Shown: positions 17,716 to 26,659, numbered from the stretch's first letter. The stretch is 64,000 nt of DNA from Sporolactobacillus nakayamae (GCF_900113325.1 NZ_FOOY01000009.1:62001-126000), one strand, 5' to 3'. Translations and numbers: made by a program. Notes: generated from the sequence alone by a model not told the origin.

Positions 17716-17755
17716 TTAAAAGGTCCTCTGCTTTTTTTTGCAAAGGACCTTTTAA
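17716..17755. terminator. Bidirectional terminator
   Basis: TTAAAAGGTCCT (17716-17727) pairs with AGGACCTTTTAA (17744-17755). It serves both yfkAB and the convergent tetR-type gene. Confidence 0.85.
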
Positions 17756-17759
17756 TCTA

Positions 17760-18359
17760 TTAAATATCTAAAGCCGCTTTGAGATAGAGCTTTAGGGCAT
17801 CAATTTGAGTTGCGGCACCAACCGCTTCGTGCCCCAGTAGTGCCGCTTCTAGAGCAATTCCATCGCTCGTGTTAATAAAAAAACGTGTAATTGCTTCAAT
17901 AGGCTGCTGTGGACTAAATTCGCCACGGCGAACGCCTTCTTGGAAAAGACGTAAAAAAATGGATTGCCCTTTCAGATAACGATTTCTTAAATACGTTTTT
18001 CGTTCCTCATTGCGCCATCCGGTGACAAAGTATTCATAGACGGCTATGGAAAAAGGAGTACCAGCTTCATGCGCTAATGCCTCTAAATAATCTTGAACCG
18101 CGTTCCACATGCTTGTGTGTTTCTCAATAAGCGAATGAATAAACTTCTCAAATTCCATATTATTGTCTTCCAATAATGCGCGCATCATTTCTTCGGTGCT
18201 TGAGAAATACTGATAGACACCGCCGCGGCTCATTCCGGCTTCATTCACAATGTCCTGCATCGTGGCCGGTTCAAAGCCCTTGCTGGAAAAAACACTCTGG
18301 GCGGCTTGAAGGATTTGCTTTCTTCGTTGCGCGAAATGAGCTTCACTCACCTTTGGCAT
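17760..18359 (-). CDS. TetR-family transcriptional regulator (YfiR-like)
   Basis: A 199-residue repressor. The N-terminal HTH is clear: QILQAAQSVFSSKGF, TMQDIVNEAGMSRGGVYQYFSS. The C-terminal ligand domain is variable. ATG 18359 lies 7 bases past AGGAGG, while the longer frame has no site. It follows the MFS gene in the same direction after about 90 bases, as in the B. subtilis yfiS/yfiR arrangement, so the pair is likely an autoregulated efflux operon. The double palindrome before the MFS gene is its probable operator. Confidence 0.9.
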   Translation of the reverse strand: MPKVSEAHFAQRRKQILQAAQSVFSSKGFEPATMQDIVNEAGMSRGGVYQYFSSTEEMMRALLEDNNMEFEKFIHSLIEKHTSMWNAVQDYLEALAHEAGTPFSIAVYEYFVTGWRNEERKTYLRNRYLKGQSIFLRLFQEGVRRGEFSPQQPIEAITRFFINTSDGIALEAALLGHEAVGAATQIDALKLYLKAALDI

Positions 18360-18447
18360 CGTCATACCTCCTGTTTTTTCCAGTATATCACAATCAATTC
18401 TCCATCGATCATGAGCTTTGCATATCACCGGTACGCGTTTCGCTCAA

Positions 18448-19677
18448 TTAAAGGCTATATGTTCCCGCGCCGAGTCTGTCTGGTTCAGGCATCCGGCGCA
18501 AAATCGGCAGAGCGAGCCAATATAAAGAAACAAATAAGAGACTTGCCCCAATACTGATGAAAATAGGACCGACACCCCATAGATGTGCGATTTGTCCGCC
18601 AAATAATGATCCAAGCGGCATGGCACATCCGCCGGCACTGATCATAATGGTATAGATTTGTGCCAAATGTTCTTGCGGAACAGCCTTCTGCAACGCTGAA
18701 ACAAAAAGAATATTTGTCATGCCAGTTGGAACCAGACTAGCCGCGTATAGGATAAGCGACAGACTGTTCAGTGATGTAAAATAAGAGATCAGCCATGAGA
18801 TTCCAGATAAGAAAAACCCGCAAATAACCAACCTTCCTAACATAAATTTTTTTACTAATGGGGCTGCAGCTGCGCCGATAAGTATTCCGATTGTTTCCGC
18901 TGATTGATAAAAGCCGTACCATTGCGCGCCGCCGCGTCCTGCTGCATAAGCGGGTAATGTGGCGTTGAGCATTCCGAAGACCAGATTGGCGATAATAGTC
19001 GCCGGTATAAATTGGATAATAAAGGAACCAGATACTATTTTTAATCCGGAAGTGAGATTATTCCAATATTCTTTGAATTTTTTCTTCAGATCTGTTGGTT
19101 TATCAGGTTCCTTTTGGACTTTCATTGTTCTTATAATCAGAAGAAAGCAGACGATACTGCAACCATTGAAAAGAATTGACAAAAGATAGAGCGTTAAGGG
19201 TGAAATAAAGACGATCAGAATTCCTGCCAGACTAGTGAAAATGATGGTGAATGCTTGATAACTCACGTTCATCAGAGCATTTGCTGCGGCGTACTGTCCT
19301 TCTTGAACAAATTCCGGAATCAAGGACATTTCCGCAGGGTTACTGAACATACCTAAAACAGCCACGATCGGCGTGAGTACGATGAGCGCTGCGGCAGAGT
19401 GCCAAAACGTAGTAAACATAATGTAAGTGATGACCACCGAAACGATTTGACCGAGTTCGGTCGTCCAAAGCAATCTCTTTTTATTCATTCGATCAACGAG
19501 CGGACCGACCAGAAATTGAAACATCATGGGGGCGAGTGCAAGAAAACCAACTAAGCCAGTGTAAAAAGTATCTTGAGTAAGGTGGTAAATGTACCAAATC
19601 AGTGAAACGTTGTACAGGCTCATTCCAATTGTGCTGAGTGCGCGCCCTGAAAGGAGTTTCCAAAAATTAGCCGACAT
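18448..19677 (-). CDS. MFS efflux transporter (YfiS-like)
   Basis: A 409-residue permease with about twelve transmembrane helices. The loop motif GPLVDRMNKKRLL between helices 2 and 3 matches MFS motif A. The overall pattern fits the DHA3-type drug efflux group. ATG 19677 sits 9 bases beyond GGAG; earlier TTG and ATG codons overlap the site. It is the promoter-proximal gene of the MFS-TetR operon. The exported compound is not known, but control by a TetR regulator suggests a toxic small molecule. Confidence 0.88.
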   Translation of the reverse strand: MSANFWKLLSGRALSTIGMSLYNVSLIWYIYHLTQDTFYTGLVGFLALAPMMFQFLVGPLVDRMNKKRLLWTTELGQIVSVVITYIMFTTFWHSAAALIVLTPIVAVLGMFSNPAEMSLIPEFVQEGQYAAANALMNVSYQAFTIIFTSLAGILIVFISPLTLYLLSILFNGCSIVCFLLIIRTMKVQKEPDKPTDLKKKFKEYWNNLTSGLKIVSGSFIIQFIPATIIANLVFGMLNATLPAYAAGRGGAQWYGFYQSAETIGILIGAAAAPLVKKFMLGRLVICGFFLSGISWLISYFTSLNSLSLILYAASLVPTGMTNILFVSALQKAVPQEHLAQIYTIMISAGGCAMPLGSLFGGQIAHLWGVGPIFISIGASLLFVSLYWLALPILRRMPEPDRLGAGTYSL

Positions 19678-19699
19678 ATCATTCATCTCCAAAAAAGTA

Positions 19700-19747
19700 T
19701 AATGACACCAATGTCGTTATTATAAACGACATTGGTGTCATTATCAA
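19700..19747 (-). promoter_or_regulatory. Promoter inside a double palindromic operator
   Basis: A perfect 19-bp inverted repeat (arms 19700-19718 and 19725-19743) encloses six bases that read TATAAT on the minus strand (19724-19719). TTGATA (19747-19742) is spaced 17 bases from it, giving a near-consensus promoter for the MFS-TetR operon. Each arm is itself a near palindrome, AATGACA-CCAA-TGTCGTT, so two TetR-type operators bracket the -10. The structure is seen; repression by the downstream TetR is inferred. Confidence 0.85.
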
Positions 19748-19958
19748 CAGCTTTCACTCAAATAAATTTTTGTGACTATGCATGTGAAACGAGTCGAAAA
19801 ATATGTTAATCTTTTTTTAACAAGTTGAAAACAGATTGTAAATCTACTGCGTTCTGTTAGAATGGAGTTTGGGCTCTTTTTCAGTTGAACAAGGCTTAGA
19901 CTCATATTTGTTTCGGCTGACAAAAGAATTTTGATTATGATATGGAGAGGTGGACTTT

Positions 19959-20579
19959 GTGCACTTTTTGTCGAAAAATGACAAGTTTTTGAATATGCTT
20001 TCAATTATCTCACTAAATTTGGAGGATGCTGCAAAATTCTTTGATGAAAGCAAAATTAAGAATGAAGACGACCTACACGAATTTTCCCGAAAAATGAAAA
20101 ATTATGAACGTAAGGGTGACTCTTATGTTCACGAACTCATTATTGCCTTGAACAAAACCTTTGTCACACCACTGCAGCGTGAGGATATTCTTGAACTGGC
20201 AATGAAAATGGACAATGTATTAGATGGCTTTGAAGAATGGTCGATGAGGCTCGAAATATATGGTATCTCTCACGCGGATGAATTCATGGTTGAATTTGTT
20301 GGTATCCTCTATGAATCATGTAAAGAAATTAATCAAGCGATTACGCTGATGAGTAAAAAAAATCTTTCCGGCATTCGCAATAGTGTGATCAAAATAAATG
20401 ATTACGAAACGCAATGCGATGATTTACTTGTGAAGTGCATTACAAGTCTCTTTAAAAATGAAAAAGATGCAATTAAAATCATTCAGTACAAAGAATTATA
20501 CGAAATGCTTGAAAGTGTTGCGGACAGTTGTGAAGATGTCGCAGATACTCTTGAAACAATCATGATGCGTAACGCTTGA
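19959..20579 (+). CDS. DUF47 (PhoU-like) Pit accessory protein
   Basis: A 206-residue all-helical cytosolic protein of the DUF47/YkaA family, related in fold to PhoU. Acidic metal-binding type motifs appear around ERKGDSYVHELI and the C-terminal ESVADSCEDVADTLE. GTG 19959 is chosen because GGAGAGG ends 8 bases before it; an upstream GTG overlaps this site. The gene directly precedes pit (115-base gap), the classic arrangement of DUF47 with a low-affinity phosphate transporter. It probably modulates that transporter. Confidence 0.9.
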   Translation: MHFLSKNDKFLNMLSIISLNLEDAAKFFDESKIKNEDDLHEFSRKMKNYERKGDSYVHELIIALNKTFVTPLQREDILELAMKMDNVLDGFEEWSMRLEIYGISHADEFMVEFVGILYESCKEINQAITLMSKKNLSGIRNSVIKINDYETQCDDLLVKCITSLFKNEKDAIKIIQYKELYEMLESVADSCEDVADTLETIMMRNA

Positions 20580-20694
20580 CAGTATTAACGAATCTTGGTG
20601 CGACTATCTTTTTGTATCGGTTATTCTTAATGAAGAATAGGCAAGCAATACAGAATTCACGCATTCATTTTTACGCGGAAAGGGTTTTATAATC

Positions 20695-21702
20695 ATGGAA
20701 AGTTTGTTTGCGTTGACGCTGATGATTGTATTTTTGGCGTTTATGTTCGACTTTATTAATGGCTTTCATGACACAGCCAATACCATTGCCACATCTGTTT
20801 CTACCCGTGCGTTGCGGCCTCGAGCTGCTATTATACTGGCAGGAACAATGAACTTTCTGGGGGCAATTACATTTACCGGAGTTGCTCAGACAATTAGTAA
20901 AGGAGTCATTGATCCTTTTTCTATTAAAGATGAAACGACGGGATTAATTATTGTGATGGCTGCACTGATAACAGCGATCCTGTGGAACCTTGCCACGTGG
21001 TTTTTGGGAGTGCCGAGCAGTTCATCGCATGCGATCATCGGTTCACTGGCCGGCTCAGGTATATCGGCACTTGGCTTTGGCGCGTTAAATTATGAAGGAT
21101 TTATTGAGATTTTCGAGGCTTTAATTTTTTCACCAATTGCCGCGATAACAATTGGCTTCATAGTAATGAAGCTTTTTACACTCCTTTTTCACAATTTTTC
21201 TTTGACGAAGACCAATAGGCATTTTAGAATATTTCAAATATTTACCGCTGCCCTTCAATCATTCGCACACGGCACGAACGATGCACAGAAAACGATGGGT
21301 ATTATCACTATGGCATTAGTAGCATCGAATTATCTCACAGCGGTTGAAATACCAATGTGGGTGCGTATCGCTGCCGGATTGGCTATGGCGATGGGTACAT
21401 CTGTTGGCGGATGGCGAATTATTCATACGGTAGGCAGCAAAATCATGAAGATTCAACCGATTAATGGAGCGGCAGCTGACCTATCTTCAGCTACGATCAT
21501 TTTTGGTTTTACCTTTATCCATTTTCCTGTCAGTACGACACACGTGATCACTTCATCGATCTTGGGCGTTGGCTCAGCGGAACGTGTCAAAGGCGTGAAT
21601 TGGGGAATGGCTATAAATATTCTGATTACATGGGTGATTACCCTGCCTTTTACTGCACTTGTCTCTGCTGTCATTTATCGTTTATTAAATTGGATCCTTT
21701 AA
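20695..21702 (+). CDS. pit: Inorganic phosphate transporter, Pit family
   Basis: A 335-residue membrane protein of the PiT family (phosphate:cation symport, low-affinity uptake of phosphate with divalent metal). The two family signature repeats are visible: GFHDTANTIA near the N-terminus and HGTNDAQKTMG in the second half. About ten transmembrane helices are predicted by eye. The ATG has GAAAGGG upstream. It pairs with the DUF47 gene just before it. The internal serine-rich GVPSSSSHA is also typical of the family. Confidence 0.94.
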   Translation: MESLFALTLMIVFLAFMFDFINGFHDTANTIATSVSTRALRPRAAIILAGTMNFLGAITFTGVAQTISKGVIDPFSIKDETTGLIIVMAALITAILWNLATWFLGVPSSSSHAIIGSLAGSGISALGFGALNYEGFIEIFEALIFSPIAAITIGFIVMKLFTLLFHNFSLTKTNRHFRIFQIFTAALQSFAHGTNDAQKTMGIITMALVASNYLTAVEIPMWVRIAAGLAMAMGTSVGGWRIIHTVGSKIMKIQPINGAAADLSSATIIFGFTFIHFPVSTTHVITSSILGVGSAERVKGVNWGMAINILITWVITLPFTALVSAVIYRLLNWIL

Positions 21703-21704
21703 TG

Positions 21705-21731
21705 AGCTCGCTTATACGGGCTTTTTTTTTA
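21705..21731 (+). terminator. Terminator after pit
   Basis: A short stem AGCTCG/CGGGCT (one G-U type pair) is followed by nine or more T residues, immediately after the stop. Confidence 0.6.
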
Positions 21732-22034
21732 TTTACTGGATTGAGTACACATAGTTCTGACGCAATTCTACGGATGCATGAACGTTTAATTAATTATGGA
21801 TTAGCTGAAATCGGTACAAGTTCAATACTCTGGTAAGAAAATAAAAGAATAAGTGAAGTGAACATGCAATTAAGGGTTCGCCTGTGCTAGAGACTTGTCG
21901 ACCCCAAGATCTCTAACAGTTAGTGGTGAAAGTTTTGCATAAAAGCGGTTACAAGCAGGGGGATAAAAAATAATAAAATGATGACCGGCCACTGGCCGGA
22001 AACATTATTGATCAATAGGTGTGTAATAACTTCG
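21732..22034. terminator. Non-coding spacer with a minus-strand terminator
   Basis: About 300 bases without a supported gene. A GC hairpin CCGGCC-ACT-GGCCGG (21985-21999) is followed on the minus strand by a T-rich tract and probably ends the Spo0E-like transcript. An imperfect repeat of the AGAGA/TCTCT type near 21890-21920 has no assigned role. Confidence 0.45.
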
Positions 22035-22244
22035 TTATATTTGCGCACTCTCAAGTGATGGTGAATGCTTTTCCTGTACTTCAATAATCAATAGATCGAG
22101 TTCTTGACTACACCGCAATGTTTGCTCGGCATACAGACCATAACGTTTCGCAGTATTTAATAATTCCTGTCTTTTCTTCTCTATATTTTTTGAATAAACG
22201 GTACTAATTTCCTGGGATATACATACCGCTGGAAATTCAGACAT
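22035..22244 (-). CDS. Spo0E-family aspartyl-phosphate phosphatase
   Basis: A 69-residue protein with the Spo0E-like pattern: an amphipathic helix (KKRQELLNTAKRYGL), then the SQELD signature and a second hydrophobic helix (LLIIEVQE). Members dephosphorylate Spo0A-P and delay sporulation, and so indicate an endospore-forming host. ATG 22244 is 10 bases past GAGGGG; a GTG at 22250 is closer than usual. It is monocistronic and divergent from the ccpC-type gene. Confidence 0.88.
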   Translation of the reverse strand: MSEFPAVCISQEISTVYSKNIEKKRQELLNTAKRYGLYAEQTLRCSQELDLLIIEVQEKHSPSLESAQI

Positions 22245-22292
22245 GAACACATAGCCCCTCCCGACACTGTATAAACTACCGATATTAAATCT

Positions 22293-22320
22293 ATTATAGC
22301 ATGTCCTTTTTTTTTGTCTA
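22293..22320 (-). promoter_or_regulatory. Promoter of the Spo0E-like gene
   Basis: On the minus strand TAGACA (22320-22315) is 16 bases from TATAAT (22298-22293), which also carries an upstream TGC (extended -10). Confidence 0.65.
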
Positions 22321-22397
22321 CTAAATGAACGAAGGCTCTATCAAAAGTAGTCGTTTTGCGTATTACAATTTATAATGAAACACAGGGGGGAAGATGA

Positions 22398-23267
22398 ATG
22401 AAGCTATCAGACCTGGAATTGATCACTATATTATCCGACGAAGGTAATATGCGAAAAGCCTCTGAACGGCTCTTTGTATCTCAACCTGCCCTAAGCCAGA
22501 GGCTCCAATATATTGAACGTGAATGGAATACTCAATTATTTGTCCGTTCAAAGCGCGGCGTAGCATTAACTGCAGAAGGTGAACTCGTTGAACGTTTCGC
22601 GCGTGAAACGCTGGAACGGGCGGCAGAGACTCGCGCTGAGCTCCAGGCACATGAGTCGGAAATCCATGGGACACTGAAACTCGCGGTCTCATCAGTGAAT
22701 GGTCAATACTGGCTTCCTGATGTTCTGAAAACTTTTGTTGAATCTCATCCGCTCGTAAAGATTTCGCTGACAACGGGTTGGTCGAGCGAAATTTTGAAGC
22801 AGATGTATCGGGCGGATTGCCATGCTGCGATCGTACGCGGTACGCCAAAGTGGGGTGGAGGAAAGGTATATCTGTTTTCCGACCCGCTAAATTTTGTGGA
22901 TTCGAAGATCTCCACATTAGAAGAACTGAAGAATGAGGAACGTCCTTATATTCAGTTTCGCAGTGACTCGTCATACGATCAAATCATTCAAAATTGGTGG
23001 CATTCGCAAAATTTAAGATTGCCTGTTCGCACGATTATGGTGGATCAGATTGAGACGTGTAAACAGATGGTCACGCACGGAATTGGTTACGCGGTTCTGC
23101 CGTCGATCAGTCTCACAGAACGAGATACGGTGAACAAGATTTTACTGCTGGATCATCAAAATCAGCCGATTGTTCGCGAAAATTGGCTTTTATACGATCG
23201 AGAGGCACTTCATCTTGATCAAGTTCTTGCGTTTGTAAACCTGGTGAAACATAGACTTTTCTCGTGA
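22398..23267 (+). CDS. ccpC: LysR-family regulator, probable CcpC
   Basis: A 289-residue LysR-type regulator. The N-terminal HTH (about residues 3-60) has NMRKASERLFVSQPALSQRLQYIE. The C-terminal periplasmic-binding-like domain (about 90-289) would bind the effector. Gene order (regulator followed by dapH and dapL) matches the ykuM(ccpC)-ykuQ-ykuR neighbourhood of B. subtilis. CcpC there represses citrate synthase and aconitase genes in response to citrate. Identity as LysR is certain; the CcpC assignment rests on synteny. GGGGGGAAG precedes ATG. Confidence 0.85.
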   Translation: MKLSDLELITILSDEGNMRKASERLFVSQPALSQRLQYIEREWNTQLFVRSKRGVALTAEGELVERFARETLERAAETRAELQAHESEIHGTLKLAVSSVNGQYWLPDVLKTFVESHPLVKISLTTGWSSEILKQMYRADCHAAIVRGTPKWGGGKVYLFSDPLNFVDSKISTLEELKNEERPYIQFRSDSSYDQIIQNWWHSQNLRLPVRTIMVDQIETCKQMVTHGIGYAVLPSISLTERDTVNKILLLDHQNQPIVRENWLLYDREALHLDQVLAFVNLVKHRLFS

Positions 23268-23311
23268 AATTAGATAATATAGCAATGAAATGACAATTAG
23301 GAGGAACGTTC

Positions 23312-24022
23312 ATGAAGCAGATGGATGCGTATGAAATTATTTCATTTTTGCAAAACAGTGTTAAGAAAACACCGGTAAAAGTTTACATAAAGGGTGAGTT
23401 GACATCTTTATCATTCGGTGAAGATGTTCACACGTTTATTAGTGGACAAGCGGGTACCCTGTTTGGCGATTGGCAAGAAATTGAACCGGTTCTTGCAGCA
23501 AACAAAGATAAAATTAGCGATTATGTAGTTGAAAACAACGCCAGAAATTCTGCGGTGCCATTACTTGATTTGAAAGGCATTGAAGCGCGTATTGAACCGG
23601 GGGCGCTGATCCGTGAGAAGGTTGAGATTGGTAAGCAAGCGGTGATCATGATGGGGGCTGTTATTAATATTGGCGCTGTTGTAGGCGAGGGAACGATGAT
23701 CGACATGAACGCAGTGCTTGGCGGACGCGCGACGGTAGGAAAAAACTGCCATATCGGTGCTGGCGCGGTACTTGCTGGTGTTGTCGAACCACCATCTGCA
23801 CAACCGGTTGTTATTGAGGATGATGTTCTTGTTGGTGCTAACGCAGTTGTTCTAGAAGGTGTACATATTGGAAAAGGTGCGGTTGTTGCCGCCGGAGCGA
23901 TTGTCACCAAGGACGTTCCGGAATACACAGTTGTCGTTGGCGCACCGGCCCGTGTCCTTAAGAAGATTGATGAGAAGACGCGTTCGAAAACAGAAATTAT
24001 GCAAGAACTGCGTCAGCTATAA
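23312..24022 (+). CDS. dapH: Tetrahydrodipicolinate N-acetyltransferase
   Basis: A 236-residue acyltransferase of the acetylase branch of lysine/meso-diaminopimelate synthesis: acetyl-CoA plus tetrahydrodipicolinate gives N-acetyl-2-amino-6-oxopimelate. An N-terminal DapH domain (about 1-90) is followed by left-handed beta-helix hexapeptide repeats (about 90-210), with runs such as [25 protein letters not shown] lies well ahead of the ATG. It forms a unit with dapL (41-base gap). Product feeds peptidoglycan cross-links and lysine. Confidence 0.96.
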   Translation: MKQMDAYEIISFLQNSVKKTPVKVYIKGELTSLSFGEDVHTFISGQAGTLFGDWQEIEPVLAANKDKISDYVVENNARNSAVPLLDLKGIEARIEPGALIREKVEIGKQAVIMMGAVINIGAVVGEGTMIDMNAVLGGRATVGKNCHIGAGAVLAGVVEPPSAQPVVIEDDVLVGANAVVLEGVHIGKGAVVAAGAIVTKDVPEYTVVVGAPARVLKKIDEKTRSKTEIMQELRQL

Positions 24023-24063
24023 TAAATACGGGTGATTGCTCGCAAAATGGGAAGGGATCAATC

Positions 24064-25173
24064 ATGGACTATATTGGGATCAGACGTGCTTTGCATCAGA
24101 TTCCGGAGCTCGGCTTTGAAGAAGTGGACACACAGGCGTTTCTATTAGAACAGATTCAGCGGCTGCCCCAAGATCGGATTCAAATGAAAAAGTGGAAGAC
24201 CGGATTGCTTGTTCGTGTGTCAGGTACTGATCCTTCAAAGCTCATTGGATTTCGTACAGATATTGACGCACTTCCGGTCAAAGAAAATACTGGATACGAT
24301 TTTCAATCCAAGCATGAAGGAAAAATGCATGCGTGCGGTCATGACTTTCATATGACAATTGCGCTGGGCACTCTTGAGAATATTGTGCTGCATCCGGTAA
24401 AAGAAGATACACTATTCATTTTCCAACCAGCTGAAGAAGGACCTGGCGGGGCATTGCCAATGATGGCAAGTGACGAATTCAAATCATGGAAACCGGATCT
24501 AATCTTTGCGCTGCATGTGTCACCGGAGTTTCCTGCGGGTACGGTCGCCACAAAAGAAGGGATTCTTTTCGCGAATACATCTGAGCTCTTCATTGACTTC
24601 AATGGTAAAGGCGGTCATGCTGCAAGTCCTCATTTAACTCATGATACAATTGTCGCCGCCAGCCATTTTATAGTCGGGCTTCAGACAATTGTCGCGCGCC
24701 GGGTTAATCCGCTGCATTCCGCCGTACTCACGATTGGAAAAATCACCGGTGGATTTAAGCAAAATATCATTGCTGAGCATGCTCGTGTTGAAGGAACAAT
24801 AAGGACACTACGGCAAGATACTATGGCGCTGATTAAAGATGATATAGAACGGCAAGTTAAAGCGATTGAAATTGCCTACCAATGTAAGGGAACAATTGAT
24901 TATGGAGCCAATTATTACCAAGTATTCAATCGTAAAGAATATATTGATCCATTCATACTCTTTTGTAAGGGTAAAGATTTCCCATATATCATTTGTGATG
25001 ATGCGATGGCAGGCGAGGACTTTGGCTATTTCTTGAAAGAATTACCCGGATTCATGTTCTGGTTAGGAATCGGTAAAACGTCCAGCTTACACTCGGCGGA
25101 TTTTAAGCCTGATGAAGCAGCACTCGCTCAAGGAGTTAAGGTGGTTAGCACGTATATTAGAGAAGGCATTTAA
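24064..25173 (+). CDS. dapL: N-acetyldiaminopimelate deacetylase
   Basis: An M20-family metallohydrolase of 369 residues that removes acetate from N-acetyl-L,L-diaminopimelate. Metal-ligand motifs include HACGHDFH (about residue 90), EEGPGGA (about 127) and the late EDFGYF. A dimerisation domain occupies the middle (about 175-290). Sequence class alone could also mean an amidohydrolase of other substrate, but the position right after dapH, as in B. subtilis ykuQR, fixes the role. GGAAGGG precedes the ATG. Confidence 0.93.
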   Translation: MDYIGIRRALHQIPELGFEEVDTQAFLLEQIQRLPQDRIQMKKWKTGLLVRVSGTDPSKLIGFRTDIDALPVKENTGYDFQSKHEGKMHACGHDFHMTIALGTLENIVLHPVKEDTLFIFQPAEEGPGGALPMMASDEFKSWKPDLIFALHVSPEFPAGTVATKEGILFANTSELFIDFNGKGGHAASPHLTHDTIVAASHFIVGLQTIVARRVNPLHSAVLTIGKITGGFKQNIIAEHARVEGTIRTLRQDTMALIKDDIERQVKAIEIAYQCKGTIDYGANYYQVFNRKEYIDPFILFCKGKDFPYIICDDAMAGEDFGYFLKELPGFMFWLGIGKTSSLHSADFKPDEAALAQGVKVVSTYIREGI

Positions 25174-25198
25174 ACAAAATAGAATGAATGAGTCAATC

Positions 25199-25241
25199 AA
25201 CCGGAACGAAAAGAATTTTTCGTTCCGGTTTCTTTTTTTTT
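25199..25241 (+). terminator. Terminator after dapL
   Basis: AACCGGAACGAAAA pairs with TTTTCGTTCCGGTT, followed by eight or more T residues. Confidence 0.9.
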
Positions 25242-25410
25242 GTGTATGAATTGCTTATAAGCGTATTAATGGGAGATCAGGTAGTTACGTGCTATCATTA
25301 ATAAGTGACAGCGGAATGAAAAATTTAATAAGCATATTATTTGATAAAATTAGTTCTAAATGATAATATAGCGACCCGTTTTTATGGTTAATATTCTTTT
25401 GCATCAGTAT

Positions 25411-25472
25411 TTATAATTAATTTAAATTAATTATCATTTAATATTGACTTAAATTAATTGCAATACTATAAT
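25411..25472 (+). promoter_or_regulatory. ahpC promoter with PerR-like box
   Basis: TTGACT (25444-25449), 17 bases, and TATAAT (25467-25472) form a strong promoter. Upstream, TTATAATTAATTTAA (25411-25425) matches the PerR consensus TTATAATNATTATAA at 13 of 15 positions. It lies within a perfect 22-bp palindrome (25413-25434). Its TTAAATTAATT motif recurs at 25449-25459 in the spacer. Peroxide control of the following peroxiredoxin gene is a reasonable inference. Confidence 0.65.
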
Positions 25473-25534
25473 TAGTGACATAGCCTCATGATCCATGAGG
25501 AAAGAAGCTAATTTTTGGGAGGTATTATCGAAAT

Positions 25535-26083
25535 ATGGTAGAACGTCTTGTAAGTGCAAAGGCCCCTTTATTTAACCTTGACAGTGTCAATGCGGATGGT
25601 TCATTCGGTAAAGCGAATTTGGAAGAGAACATTAAAGCTGGAAAGTGGACAGTTTTTTTCTTCTATCCAATGGATTTCACTTTTGTATGTCCGACTGAAA
25701 TCACGGCATTTAGTGACCGTTATGAAGAATTTCAAGATATTGGTGCGGAAATCATTGGTTGTTCCTGTGACACAATCTACACACACCAAGCTTGGATGAA
25801 GACTTCGAGAAGAGAAGGCGGCATTGGCAAAATTAACTTCAGTCTTGCGGCTGACCACACTCACGAAGTTGCAGAAAAGTACGGTGTACTTATTCCTGAA
25901 GAAGGTGTTGCACTTCGAGGCTTGTTTATCATAAGTCCTGAAGGTGATCTTCGTTACTCAGTTGTCAATGACAACAATATCGGTCGTGATGTTGACGAAA
26001 CATTGCGTGTTCTTCAAGCGCTTCAATCCGGTGGACTATGCCCAGCAAACTGGCACCCTGGTGATGAAACACTGCACGTGTGA
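25535..26083 (+). CDS. ahpC: Alkyl hydroperoxide reductase C, 2-Cys peroxiredoxin
   Basis: A 182-residue typical 2-Cys peroxiredoxin. The peroxidatic Cys is in DFTFVCPTEI (about residue 49) and the resolving Cys in GGLCPANW (about 169). It reduces hydrogen peroxide and organic peroxides in the cytosol. No ahpF follows; the gene is monocistronic with its own promoter and terminator. The reductant therefore comes from AhpF or another disulfide reductase encoded elsewhere. GGGAGG precedes the ATG. Confidence 0.95.
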   Translation: MVERLVSAKAPLFNLDSVNADGSFGKANLEENIKAGKWTVFFFYPMDFTFVCPTEITAFSDRYEEFQDIGAEIIGCSCDTIYTHQAWMKTSRREGGIGKINFSLAADHTHEVAEKYGVLIPEEGVALRGLFIISPEGDLRYSVVNDNNIGRDVDETLRVLQALQSGGLCPANWHPGDETLHV

Positions 26084-26137
26084 TTCGGAAAATATCAGAA
26101 CCAAATAATAAATATCGGCAGAATAACTGCTTTTGAT

Positions 26138-26163
26138 AAACAGGACAATTTGTCCTGTTTTTT
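26138..26163 (+). terminator. Terminator after ahpC
   Basis: AACAGGACA pairs with TGTCCTGTT across a three-base loop, followed by a T run. Confidence 0.85.
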
Positions 26164-26414
26164 CATATGTGAAGGAAGGTAAAATTTTCGGTGGAATGAT
26201 TAGAGACACCTCTGTTACTTGCCTTTGCCCAAGACTTCGTAAAGACAGTTTTTTTGATCAGTTTAAATCAATAACTCTGGATGAAAATTAAAAATGATCA
26301 CAGATAAGATCTGTCATGCGAGGAGCGAAAGACTTGTTGTCTGCATTCAATCTGTTAAAATGGGGGGTACTGCAAGATCATACATAAAGAATTGTTCCAC
26401 ATTCTATAAGAGTC

Positions 26415-26659
26415 TGTTCAAAAAGGAGGAAAAAAAGAGCCGAGTTCAGGCAAATCACCACGTCCTTGTGGCACGCCTGACACTAGCTCGTCCTGAGCGG
26501 ATGCAAATGATACGTGAGGAGAGGAGAAACAAGCTGACGCAGAACTTCCGCAGGATGCGGTGACTTTCGCGTTATGTACAGGACGTGCATGTTCTTAGCG
26601 AAAGAACCTATCTCCTCTTAGTGAAAGATCCTTATTATTTATCCCGGACTTTTTGAACA
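26415..26659. repeat. MITE-like element with terminal inverted repeats
   Basis: TGTTCAAAAAG (26415-26425) and its exact reverse complement (26649-26659) bound 245 bases. Inside are a hairpin CCAC...GTGG, the long-range pair CACGTCC/GGACGTG (near 26459 and 26581), and a direct repeat of the type CTTAGYGAAAGAWCC (near 26596 and 26618). No transposase frame is present. The element is a candidate non-autonomous repeat or structured leader ahead of the ABC exporter genes. Copy number in the genome is unknown. Confidence 0.45.

Noticed and set aside
21880-21930. Possible repeat with AGAGA/TCTCT arms after pit
   Set aside because: The arms are short and imperfect and only a single copy was seen.
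26294-26563. 89-codon open frame ahead of the ABC exporter genes
   Set aside because: It runs across the inverted-repeat element, has no ribosome site and has an irregular composition.
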